A DNA stretch of 64,000 bases from an uncultured Bradyrhizobium sp. (GTDB lineage: Bacteria; Pseudomonadota; Alphaproteobacteria; Rhizobiales; Xanthobacteraceae), in NCBI RefSeq assembly GCF_936943645.1, contig NZ_CAKZJO010000047.1, positions 1 through 64,000 on the forward strand. The letters run 5' to 3'. This document shows, in pieces, positions 16,880 to 24,265 of the stretch. The notes under the pieces are model-generated. The model was not told the DNA's origin, ran no database searches, and was given only the letters and a program-made list of their open reading frames with translations. Numbering within the stretch: the first letter of the stretch is position 1; every line of letters starts with the position of its first letter. Position numbers and translations under genes: made by a program.

Positions 16880-16999
16880 CCGACGAGATATCCGGCAACC
16901 GCCGCCCGTTCCCCGCGATGCCGTTGCCGGGCGCCTCGCTCGGCAGCGCAAAGCCGTGCTTGATCTCGATATCGGCAGCATGGGCGAGGGCGCGCAGCT
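16880..16999 (-). pseudogene. Remnant of the 3' end of an enolase-superfamily dehydratase gene
   Basis: Bases 16914-16957 are identical to 18054-18097 in the intact dehydratase gene (44 bp), with weaker matches on both sides. After about 16963 the similarity jumps to 18217-18258, so an internal segment of about 100 bp is missing. One base is also deleted near 16900, and the stop codon is lost. This is a decayed partial duplicate about 1.1 kb from its parent. Confidence 0.8.
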
Positions 17000-17011
17000 G
17001 GGATCAGCGGG

Positions 17012-17025
17012 TTGATCTTGGTCAA
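17012..17025 (+). promoter_or_regulatory. FixK/FNR-type box upstream of the secreted unknown gene
   Basis: TTGATCTTGGTCAA fits the FNR/FixK dyad TTGAT-N4-RTCAA. It is centred about 65 nt before the GTG start at 17084, a spacing that would put it near -41.5. A matching box precedes the 22258 gene at almost the same distance. Confidence 0.55.
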
Positions 17026-17083
17026 GGTCGTGGTGGCCAAACGGAGCAATCTCAATGAGCGGATGCAAATGGGAGGATCGGCC

Positions 17084-17944
17084 GTGCGTGCTTGTCTCTT
17101 TGCGTTGGCTCTCGTGCTCACGATGCTGGGGTCCTCCTCGGCGCACGCGGGTTGCTGGCCGAGCGAGAATTTTCCGATCGTCTGCTGGCTCGATACGAAG
17201 GGCGAAGGGTGTTCGGAGCACCATGCGCTGACCAGCGTCAAGGCCGTGATGTACCCGCACCCGGATCAGTCCATCTATGAGTTCGAAACCACCCATTGGT
17301 GGGACGGCCCGCCCATCACGGCCTGCCCGCCGAGCAAGACGGTCAAGTTTACCGGCGTTTGGAACCGCGAGACGGGCAAGGCGGAGGAAACGGCGTCCAA
17401 CGGTTGGTCGTCCTGGTCGCGCTACGTCTATTGCAGCAACAACCCATGGACCGGACAAGGCCCGGCGACGGTGCCGATCTGCTCGGGGCCTGCCAACGAC
17501 CCAAATGTGGGCCAGCCGGTGACCTCCGCGATGCTGACGCAAAGTCAGCGCGTGAATCTGCTTCAGGTCCAGGAGCCGCTGCACACCAGATGCTTGCAGA
17601 TCGAACCCGACCCAATGGGGTCGGAATGGCTTACGGGAAACTCATTGGTCCGTGTCGTCGTTTCGCATCATGAATTCCAGAAGATCGAGTGGCACTATTT
17701 CTTCCAGGAGTTCTATTCATTCGACGGCTGGAAGGAAGTTCCCGCGCCGAAGTCGAAGGCCCCCTTGATCTCGACGAAGAAATACACCGAGCGCCGCATC
17801 GCGACCACGACGGGACGGTTCTGGCTCAACAAGCAGGGACGTTGGATGATCGTCGCGGTCCCGAAGCCAACCGCGGTCGCCGCCCAGCTCATCGCAACCA
17901 CCGTGACCAACGAATGCCCGGGCGCGCGATTCAATATCCAGTGA
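17084..17944 (+). CDS. Secreted protein of unknown function
   Basis: This 286-aa protein has a signal peptide (hydrophobic FALALVLTMLGSSSAHA, then GCWPSENFP). The mature part is rich in Trp, Tyr and paired Cys, suggesting an oxidised periplasmic or surface protein; no catalytic motif is recognised. The GTG at 17084 is preferred over upstream ATGs because it follows GGGAGG by 7 nt and begins the signal peptide directly. It lies between a decayed dehydratase fragment and the intact dehydratase, and has a FixK-like box upstream, so expression under low oxygen is a reasonable guess. Confidence 0.7.
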   Translation: MRACLFALALVLTMLGSSSAHAGCWPSENFPIVCWLDTKGEGCSEHHALTSVKAVMYPHPDQSIYEFETTHWWDGPPITACPPSKTVKFTGVWNRETGKAEETASNGWSSWSRYVYCSNNPWTGQGPATVPICSGPANDPNVGQPVTSAMLTQSQRVNLLQVQEPLHTRCLQIEPDPMGSEWLTGNSLVRVVVSHHEFQKIEWHYFFQEFYSFDGWKEVPAPKSKAPLISTKKYTERRIATTTGRFWLNKQGRWMIVAVPKPTAVAAQLIATTVTNECPGARFNIQ

Positions 17945-18014
17945 TGGGAGATCGACGAAAGCGCCCCTCCTGAAGTGCGTGTTCGACAGCAATGACGAAC
18001 ATGCGGAGGAGCGC

Positions 18015-19106
18015 CTATCCGACCAGATACTTCTTCACCGCCGCCTCGTCCCACGCGATGCCGTTGCCGGGCGCCTCGCTCGGCAGCGCAAAGCCGTCCT
18101 TGATCTTCAGTCGCGTTGCCAGCACGGCATCCGCCCAGTCGACATATTCCAGCCAGTGCGCAGTCGGCGTCACGCAGAGCAGGTGCGCGCTGACTTCCGA
18201 GAACAAATGCGAAGACATCTCGATGCCGGCGGCATGGGCCAGGGCGGCCGCCCGCAGCCAGCCGGTGACGCCGCCGATGCGCTGCACGTCGGGCATCACA
18301 TAGTCGCAGGCTTCCGCGGAGAGCGCCGCCTGCATCGCGAAGGCGCTGTCAAAATTCTCGCCGATCTGGACCGGCGTCCGTAGCGCGTCCGCGATGCGCG
18401 CGTTCCCGGCATAGTCGTCGTGCCGGATCGGCTCCTCGATCCAGGTGAGGCCCTCGTCGTCGAGCATCTCGCCGCGGTGAATCGCGTCAGTGACCGTCAG
18501 GGCCTGATTGTAGTCGCACATCAGCGTGACCTCTTCGCCGACGGCCTTGCGCACCGCGCGGACGACGGCGAGATCCTCCCGCGCATCGGGACGGCCGACG
18601 CGGATCTTGGCAGCCCCGAATCCCTCGGCCAGCAGCTTGTGCGCCTCGTCGACCACGGCACCGGCCGGCATGATGCCGAGCCCCTTCGAATTGTAGGCCT
18701 TGACCGGCTTCGGCGCCCCGCCGAGCAACCGCGCCAGCGGCAGGCCGCGTGCGCGGGCGAGCGCGTCCCAGGCCGCCATGTCGATGCCGGATTGCGCCAG
18801 CCGCTGCAGCCCGGCGAGGCCCAGCAGGGTGAAGCGCTGACTCAGCTTGCGCTCGATCTCGAACGGCAGCAGCTCGTCGCCCGCAATGAGCTCTGACATT
18901 TCCGTGACCATCGCCGCCAGCGGCTTCAGGGCCGACGGCGTGATCGAGAACAGATAGGCGTGCCCGACCGCGCCCTGGTCGGTTTCGCAGTCGATCAGCA
19001 CCAGCGGCGCCTTCGCCACCGCCCCCGTCGAGGTCTTGAGCGGCAAGTTCATCGGCACGATCACGGGGCGCGCGTTGAAGCGTTTGATGCGGATGGTCTC
19101 GGTCAT
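18015..19106 (-). CDS. Mandelate racemase/muconate lactonizing enzyme family (acid-sugar dehydratase-like)
   Basis: This 363-aa enolase-superfamily enzyme has residues in exact register (+3) with mandelate racemase: Lys167, metal ligands Asp198 (CDYNQ), Glu224 (EEP) and Glu250 (IGENF), the Asp273/His300 dyad, and Glu320. The second Lys of the KxK motif is Arg169 (KIR), so the two bases differ from mandelate racemase, and dehydration or racemisation of another hydroxy acid is more likely. Metal-enolate chemistry is secure; the substrate is not. A dyad ATCAAC-N4-GTTGAT lies just upstream. A fragment copy of its 3' end lies at 16880-16999. Confidence 0.88.
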   Translation of the reverse strand: MTETIRIKRFNARPVIVPMNLPLKTSTGAVAKAPLVLIDCETDQGAVGHAYLFSITPSALKPLAAMVTEMSELIAGDELLPFEIERKLSQRFTLLGLAGLQRLAQSGIDMAAWDALARARGLPLARLLGGAPKPVKAYNSKGLGIMPAGAVVDEAHKLLAEGFGAAKIRVGRPDAREDLAVVRAVRKAVGEEVTLMCDYNQALTVTDAIHRGEMLDDEGLTWIEEPIRHDDYAGNARIADALRTPVQIGENFDSAFAMQAALSAEACDYVMPDVQRIGGVTGWLRAAALAHAAGIEMSSHLFSEVSAHLLCVTPTAHWLEYVDWADAVLATRLKIKDGFALPSEAPGNGIAWDEAAVKKYLVG

Positions 19107-19120
19107 GGCGGCTCCGGATG

Positions 19121-19136
19121 ATCAACAGTGGTTGAT
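19121..19136. promoter_or_regulatory. Dyad operator candidate upstream of dehydratase
   Basis: ATCAAC-AGTG-GTTGAT is a perfect 6+6 inverted repeat, 15 nt before the dehydratase start at 19106. Its position in the leader suits a repressor site. The regulator is unknown. Confidence 0.4.
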
Positions 19137-19291
19137 GCCGATCTTAGACGTTCGTGATGAAACGAAAAGGCGCCTGGTCCGACCACCATAAAATGGGGTT
19201 GCGCGAACCGGCGTTTTCTGGGTTCTTGCCGCTGCATCCTGCCGCAAATCCCGGGCATTTGCGACAAAATCGCACACGACGGAGCCACAGT

Positions 19292-20854
19292 GTGAAACAA
19301 GAGATCTCCGAAGAGCAGCGCAAGAACGGCATCCTCATCGGGGCCGTGATCGTCTTCCTCCTGCTCGCTTTGCCGGTCGCGGTATGGCTGGACCTGACCG
19401 AGCTCAGCAAGACCGCGCTGCGCCGGCAGGCGATCGACCTCAATTCGGTGATCACCAGCGTGCGCAGCTACTACGCCTCCAACGTGGTCGGGCGCGTGCT
19501 GGCGAACCCCGATGGCACCACCAAGGTGGTGCACAATTACGAATCCGTTCCCGGCGCGATCCCGATTCCGGCGACGCTGTCGCTGGAACTCGGCCGTGTG
19601 ATCGGCGCGCAGCAGGAGAACATCACCTACCGCTTCGTCTCCGACTTTCCGTTCCAGAACCGCGCGCCGCATCAGCTCGACAGGTTCGAAAAGGACGCGC
19701 TCGACGCGCTGCGCAGGGATCCCGAGCAGAAGATCGTGGAGACCGAGACCTCGCTGTTCAACGACAAGGTCCGTCTGGTCGCGCCCGTCACGATGGGCCC
19801 GGCCTGCGTGAGCTGCCACAACAGCCACCCCGAGAGCCCGAAGAAGGACTGGAAGGTCGGCGACGTCAGAGGCATCCAGGAGGTGATCATCGCGCAGCCG
19901 ATCGCCGCCAACATCTTCTCGTTCAAGTTCCTGCTGGCCTATTTCCTGGTCGCAGCCGGCAGTGGACTGGCGTTTCTGTCGTTGCAGCGCCGGCAGGCCG
20001 GCCGCATCAAGTCGATGAACAGGGAGCTGGAATCCGCCAACGACTTCCTGGCTTCGCTGTCGATGAAGATCTCGCGCTACATCCCGCCGCAGGTCTACAA
20101 GAGCATCTTCTCCGGCCAGAAGGACGTCACCATCCACACCGAGCGCAAGAAGCTCACGATCTTCTTCTCCGACATCCAGAATTTCACGGCGACCGCCGAG
20201 CGGCTGCAGCCGGAGCAACTGACCCAGCTCCTCAACGAATATTTCACGGAGATGTCGGCGATCGCCCACGACTATGGCGGCACCATCGACAAGTTCATCG
20301 GTGATGCCATGCTGATCTTCTTCGGCGATCCCGAGACCAGGGGCGATCGCGCCGATGCGCAGGCCTGCCTGCAGATGGCCTGGCGCATGCAGCAGCGGCT
20401 TGCCGAACTCAACGCGAAATGGCGTGCCGCCGGCATCGAGCAGCCGTTCCGCTCGCGCATGGGCATCAACTCCGGCTATTGCAATGTCGGCAATTTCGGC
20501 AGCACCGACCGCATGGACTACACCATCATCGGTGCGGAAGCGAACCTCGCCGCGCGCCTGCAGTCGATCGCCGAGCCAGGCGGCATCGTGCTGAGCTATG
20601 AGACTTTTGCCCTGGTCAGCGACATCGTCCGCGCCCACGCGCTGCCGGCGATCACGATGAAAGGCATCAGCCGCGAGGTGATTCCGTATTCGGTCGATGC
20701 TTTGAACGATGCGGCGGCGGAGAGCAGCGGCGTCATCACCGAGCGCGCACCGGGCCTGGAACTCTATCTCGATCCCGCCGTGGTCAAATCCGGCGACGCC
20801 GCCCATGTGCGCGCGCTTCTGGAGAGCGCCCTGGCTTCACTGAAGCCGGCGTGA
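19292..20854 (+). CDS. Adenylate cyclase with periplasmic heme-c (DUF3365/Tll0287-like) sensor
   Basis: This 520-aa protein has a membrane helix at 13-34 and a periplasmic DUF3365-type domain (about 40-205) with one c-type heme site CVSCH (172-176). A second helix (210-231), a linker helix and a class III cyclase domain (285-455) follow. Catalytic residues are complete: Asp294 (FFSDI), Asp338 (FIGDAM), adenine-selecting Lys334 and Asp409/Thr411 (RMDYTIIG), Asn418 and Arg422. It should make cAMP in response to a redox or gas signal at the heme. The GTG at 19292 follows GGAG; upstream ATGs lack a ribosome site. It converges with a binding-protein gene across a large palindrome. Confidence 0.88.
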   Translation: MKQEISEEQRKNGILIGAVIVFLLLALPVAVWLDLTELSKTALRRQAIDLNSVITSVRSYYASNVVGRVLANPDGTTKVVHNYESVPGAIPIPATLSLELGRVIGAQQENITYRFVSDFPFQNRAPHQLDRFEKDALDALRRDPEQKIVETETSLFNDKVRLVAPVTMGPACVSCHNSHPESPKKDWKVGDVRGIQEVIIAQPIAANIFSFKFLLAYFLVAAGSGLAFLSLQRRQAGRIKSMNRELESANDFLASLSMKISRYIPPQVYKSIFSGQKDVTIHTERKKLTIFFSDIQNFTATAERLQPEQLTQLLNEYFTEMSAIAHDYGGTIDKFIGDAMLIFFGDPETRGDRADAQACLQMAWRMQQRLAELNAKWRAAGIEQPFRSRMGINSGYCNVGNFGSTDRMDYTIIGAEANLAARLQSIAEPGGIVLSYETFALVSDIVRAHALPAITMKGISREVIPYSVDALNDAAAESSGVITERAPGLELYLDPAVVKSGDAAHVRALLESALASLKPA

Positions 20855-20861
20855 GGGCTTC

Positions 20862-21032
20862 TCACCCTTCCCTGGAGGGGGAGGGTCGATCGTGCGAAGC
20901 GCGAGCGGGGTGGGGTGATCTCTCCCCACGGGCAGCGTTCGGTGCGGATGGACCGTCACCCCACCCCGTCTCATGTTTCGCTTTGCTCAACATGAGCCGA
21001 CCCTCCCCCTCCAGGGAGGGTAAGAGACCAAC
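20862..21032. repeat. Large imperfect palindrome between convergent genes
   Basis: Outer arms CTTCCCTGGAGGGGGAGGGT and ACCCTCCCCCTCCAGGGAGG, and inner arms CGGGGTGGGGTGA / TCACCCCACCCCG, enclose about 165 bp. This is a typical Bradyrhizobium intergenic repeat, placed where both converging transcripts end. Confidence 0.85.
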
Positions 21033-21034
21033 TC

Positions 21035-22258
21035 TCACCGTGCCATCCCTTCCGTGAACGCGGTCTCGATCACATCGCCAAAAGGCTGCCACGACCGCCC
21101 GTCGAACTGCACCAGCCGCATCTGCTTGATCGGCAGATAATTGCTGGGCGAGGTGCTCATCCTGATGTCGGGCAACGCGACGGAGGGATTGAAGCTCTTC
21201 AGCGAAGCCGCCTGCCGCATGATGTTCTCGCGCGAGACGTCGTCGCCGCATTGCTTCAGCACCTGCGTCAGCGCTTCGGCCGCGGCGTAGCCGTAGAGCG
21301 CGGCGCTGTTGTTGGTGCTTTCGACCTGGTGGTACTTGTCCATGAAGGCGAACCATTCCTTCATGCCGGCATCGTTCTTCCAGGCGGGATCGCTCGGATC
21401 CTTCAGAAAGGCTGCCGAGATCACGCCGGCCGAGTTTTCCAGGCCCGCGGGCGCCATCGCATTGGCGATCGAGGCGGAGGCATCGTTGACGATGAACACC
21501 GGATGCCAATTCAGTGACGCGGCCAGCTTGATCACCTGGGACGCCGTCGACGGAACCCCGAGGAAGACGAAGATGTCGGCGCCGGCGCGCTTGAGGATCG
21601 AGACATGCGCCTCGAGATGCGCGTCGTTGATGTCGAAGGCGATGTCGACGAGGACATGACGGTTCAGGTCGCCGAGGCCTTCCTGGATGCCCTTGTAGAG
21701 CTGGCGCCCGAACTGGTCGTTCTGCCAGAGCACGACGATCTTCTTCCTGGGATAATAGGCCTGGATGTAATTGGCGTAGATGCGCCCCTCCGATCGGAAC
21801 GACGGCTGCCATCCCATGGTCCAGGGAAACTTCTCGGCCCGGCTCAGTTCCTCGTCGCCGGATGCGACGAACAGCTGCGGAATCCTCCTCTCGTTCAGGT
21901 ACCAGCGCGTGGCGAGATTGCCGGGCGTGCCGAACGATCCGAACATCAGGTGCACGTCGTCCTTCTCGACCAGATTGCGCGTCAGCTCCAGCGCCGTCGC
22001 CGGATCGGAATTGTCGTCGCGCGTGATGAAGCGGATCTTGCGGCCGTTGATGCCGCCGCGCGCGTTGATCATGTCGAAATAGGCCGCCTCAGCCTGACCG
22101 ATCGCGCCGAATTCCGAGAGCGGTCCCGAATACGGCATGACATTGCCGACGCGGATTTCGTTGTCGCTTGTCGGCTGTTCGGCGTGTTGCTGTGACATCG
22201 CCCCAAGTGAGGCGAGAGCGGCGATCAAAGCGAATAGCAGTCTGCCGGTGACGCGCAT
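21035..22258 (-). CDS. Branched-chain amino acid-type ABC transporter binding protein
   Basis: This 407-aa periplasmic type I binding protein is LivK-like (Peripla_BP_6). It has a signal peptide (MRVTGRLLFALIAALASLGAMS) and the family patterns IRVGNVMPYSGPLSEFG, INGRKIRFITRDDNSDP, and VLWQNDQFGRQLYKGIQEGL. LivHMGF permease genes are absent here, so it is an orphan receptor; ligands could be amino acids, amides or aromatic acids. The ATG at 22258 follows AAGGTG. A FixK-like box sits 58 nt upstream, suggesting induction under low oxygen. Confidence 0.88.
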   Translation of the reverse strand: MRVTGRLLFALIAALASLGAMSQQHAEQPTSDNEIRVGNVMPYSGPLSEFGAIGQAEAAYFDMINARGGINGRKIRFITRDDNSDPATALELTRNLVEKDDVHLMFGSFGTPGNLATRWYLNERRIPQLFVASGDEELSRAEKFPWTMGWQPSFRSEGRIYANYIQAYYPRKKIVVLWQNDQFGRQLYKGIQEGLGDLNRHVLVDIAFDINDAHLEAHVSILKRAGADIFVFLGVPSTASQVIKLAASLNWHPVFIVNDASASIANAMAPAGLENSAGVISAAFLKDPSDPAWKNDAGMKEWFAFMDKYHQVESTNNSAALYGYAAAEALTQVLKQCGDDVSRENIMRQAASLKSFNPSVALPDIRMSTSPSNYLPIKQMRLVQFDGRSWQPFGDVIETAFTEGMAR

Positions 22259-22315
22259 GCTCGACACCTTGTCGTTGGCCCCCAACGAGATCGGCTCAGC
22301 CCACACCAAGGCGAG

Positions 22316-22329
22316 TTGATCTAGGTCAA
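22316..22329 (-). promoter_or_regulatory. FixK/FNR-type box upstream of the LivK-like gene
   Basis: TTGATCTAGGTCAA is a near-perfect FNR/FixK dyad (TTGAT-N4-RTCAA), centred about 65 nt before the 22258 start codon. That would place it near -41.5 if transcription starts around 22281. Confidence 0.6.
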
Positions 22330-22399
22330 GCGTTTGGCAATCGTGTGGCTTGTTGAGCCGAACGAAACGGCAGGCATGTTGACCGGGCCGCCCATATCT

Positions 22400-22552
22400 C
22401 AACCCGTCATCCTGAGGTGCGAGTGACGCGATGCAAAGCATCGCGCCGGGAGCCTCGAAGGATGAACGGCCCCCGCCGCAACCGCGCGGAAGGGACCTCG
22501 GCCGTCGTCCTTCGAGGGCCGCTGAAGGAGCGGCCACCTCAGGATGACGGTG
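22400..22552. repeat. Dispersed palindromic repeat (CGTCATCCTGAGG type)
   Basis: The 16-nt arms CCGTCATCCTGAGGTG and CACCTCAGGATGACGG bound a 153-bp element with inner inverted segments (AAGGATGAACGGCC, CGTCCTTCGAGG). This is a well-known dispersed intergenic element in Bradyrhizobium. Confidence 0.85.
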
Positions 22553-22592
22553 ATGGACTGTGTCGCGCTTGGGATTTGTAGTTCTTGCCCCG

Positions 22593-23522
22593 TTACGGCA
22601 GCCCCCGCGCTTCGAGCTGATGCACCAGCAGCAGGGTCGGTTCGGCGAGGCTGTCGCCGGAACCGTCGAGACCGAAGGCGCTGGCAATGCCGTCGCGGCT
22701 GCGCAGCAGCGCGCTGCGCGGGCAATGGCCGGCACCGCAGAGCGTCTTCTTCAAGGTTTCGCCCTGTGCGACGGTGCCGGCGGAATCGTCTGCAGCCCAG
22801 GCCAGCACGATCGGCACATCGACGTTGAGGATGCCCGGGAAGACCGAGCGCTTGTTGTACTGGCCGGCGTCGCTGCCGAGATAGGCCTTCTCGCTGTCGC
22901 TCGCATCCTTGCCGGCGCGGTAGATGCCGGACACCAGCACCACGGCGGCAACATCGGCGCGGTCGGTCTGAAGCTCGGGATGCGCCAGCAGGGTCGCGAC
23001 ATGGAAGGCGCCGGCGCCGTAGCCGACCGCAACGATCTCGCGGGCATCGCCGTTGAACAGGTCGATATTGCCGTGAACCCAGGATAACGCCGCCGCCACG
23101 TCGGTCGCCCCCATCGGCCAGGTCGCTGCGGGCGCCAGGCGATAGCTGACGCGGACCCCGATCATGTCGTTGCGCGCGGCAAAGCACATCGCCTGGTCCT
23201 GGATCTGGCGCGACAGCTCAGGTGCGCCGCGGTCGCCAGTGAAAGTGTCGCCGGTCACGAACAGCAGCACGGGCCGCGGCGTATCCGCCTTGGTCGCGCT
23301 GGTGGCGACATCGAGCACATTGGCTTCGCCCTCGCCATAGCGCAGGCCGCGCGAGAAGGTGACCTGCTCGCACAGCCGAGCGGTGCCGCCGGCCGTGGTG
23401 TCGGAATCGGTGAGGCCGACTTGCACGAGATCGGACGGCGGCGAGAGCCGGGCTGGCAAAGGCCCGTGCGCGGAGGCCGCGGTCGTGGTCAGAAGCAGGA
23501 AAAATGTCAGACAATTCTTCAT
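22593..23522 (-). CDS. Secreted alpha/beta hydrolase homologue lacking the Ser nucleophile
   Basis: This 309-aa protein has a signal peptide (about 1-18). The hormone-sensitive-lipase-like frame is evident: VRVSYRLAP (123-131), SWVHGNIDLFNGD and the strand leading to the elbow. The elbow reads GYGAG (167-171), with Gly169 in place of Ser, and the HGG oxyanion motif is replaced by VTGDTF (near 90). It is therefore unlikely to be a normal esterase; it may be a binding pseudo-enzyme. The ATG at 23522 starts the signal peptide. No operon partner is seen. Confidence 0.75.
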   Translation of the reverse strand: MKNCLTFFLLLTTTAASAHGPLPARLSPPSDLVQVGLTDSDTTAGGTARLCEQVTFSRGLRYGEGEANVLDVATSATKADTPRPVLLFVTGDTFTGDRGAPELSRQIQDQAMCFAARNDMIGVRVSYRLAPAATWPMGATDVAAALSWVHGNIDLFNGDAREIVAVGYGAGAFHVATLLAHPELQTDRADVAAVVLVSGIYRAGKDASDSEKAYLGSDAGQYNKRSVFPGILNVDVPIVLAWAADDSAGTVAQGETLKKTLCGAGHCPRSALLRSRDGIASAFGLDGSGDSLAEPTLLLVHQLEARGLP

Positions 23523-23939
23523 GGGGATGCCGGCCTTGCGGGGCTCATTTTGGCTCGTTGATGTGGCCTGTCTTTTCAATTCGCCTCAATAGTTAGTTCG
23601 GCTTGAGGCAATTTCGCGGCGTCACCCTCGGCCGGTTATGGCGCCGGATTCGGGCACCCGCCAACTGCAACGCAACTGTAAAATTATTGCCCCCGGGCTT
23701 GGCGGAGCTTTGGCCTTTAGTCCTAAGCAGACGCACCCGGCACGCGATCGATTGCCGATTTTCGATAGTCATCTTAGCTCCGTTTTAGAGAAGCGCCCCA
23801 CGTTACCGTCAAACGCCAGCATCAGCTTAACGCGCGTGACAGAATCCGGCCGGAGTGTCGTAGATCGGTCAAATACACTGATAACTCGAATAGGATACGA
23901 GCGATCCCGCCGGCGGATATTCCGCCACGGGAACGCAGC
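23523..23939. other. Intergenic region before chemoreceptor operon
   Basis: In these 417 nt I see no gene, repeat or clear promoter. The right part (about 23740-23920) is AT-richer than its surroundings and presumably holds the promoter for the 23940/24266 pair. Confidence 0.4.
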
Positions 23940-24263
23940 ATGATGAATGTCATTCAATTTCACGCGGGGCACGGCGCCCCCGAATTGCCGAAACAGGCCG
24001 GCGAGTCCGCCGCTCATCTCACGGCCGCATTATGCGCGAGCGCGCGGGACGCGCTCAGCCTGCTGACTGGGCAGTTCGAACTCGCCATTCAGCACGCGCG
24101 CGCCATCGAACCGCGAATTCACGATGCAAGGATGCGCCAGCTCTTCGCGGAGCGGATCGAGCTCACCCAGCGCCTGCTGGACGTCGCGCAACTGAAAATC
24201 CTGCTGCTCCAGTTCGGCTCGCCAACCGACCATGGCCGTCGCCCTTCTTCGTCCGAGAGATAA
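23940..24263 (+). CDS. Small helical protein of unknown function
   Basis: This 107-aa protein is mostly predicted helix (Ala/Leu/Arg-rich, residues 20-90) with no membrane segment, signal peptide or recognised motif. Two ATGs (23940 and 23943) are possible. Its stop codon is 2 nt before the start of the chemoreceptor gene, so the two are almost certainly co-transcribed and perhaps translationally coupled. It may be an accessory to the receptor; this is inferred from context only. Confidence 0.6.
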   Translation: MMNVIQFHAGHGAPELPKQAGESAAHLTAALCASARDALSLLTGQFELAIQHARAIEPRIHDARMRQLFAERIELTQRLLDVAQLKILLLQFGSPTDHGRRPSSSER

Positions 24264-24265
24264 CG

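Larger units (their letters stand above)
22259..22592. other. Intergenic region with FixK-like box and repeat
   Basis: This 334-nt gap contains the FixK-like dyad (22316-22329) and a dispersed palindrome (22400-22552), each listed on its own. No coding potential is seen. Confidence 0.6.
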
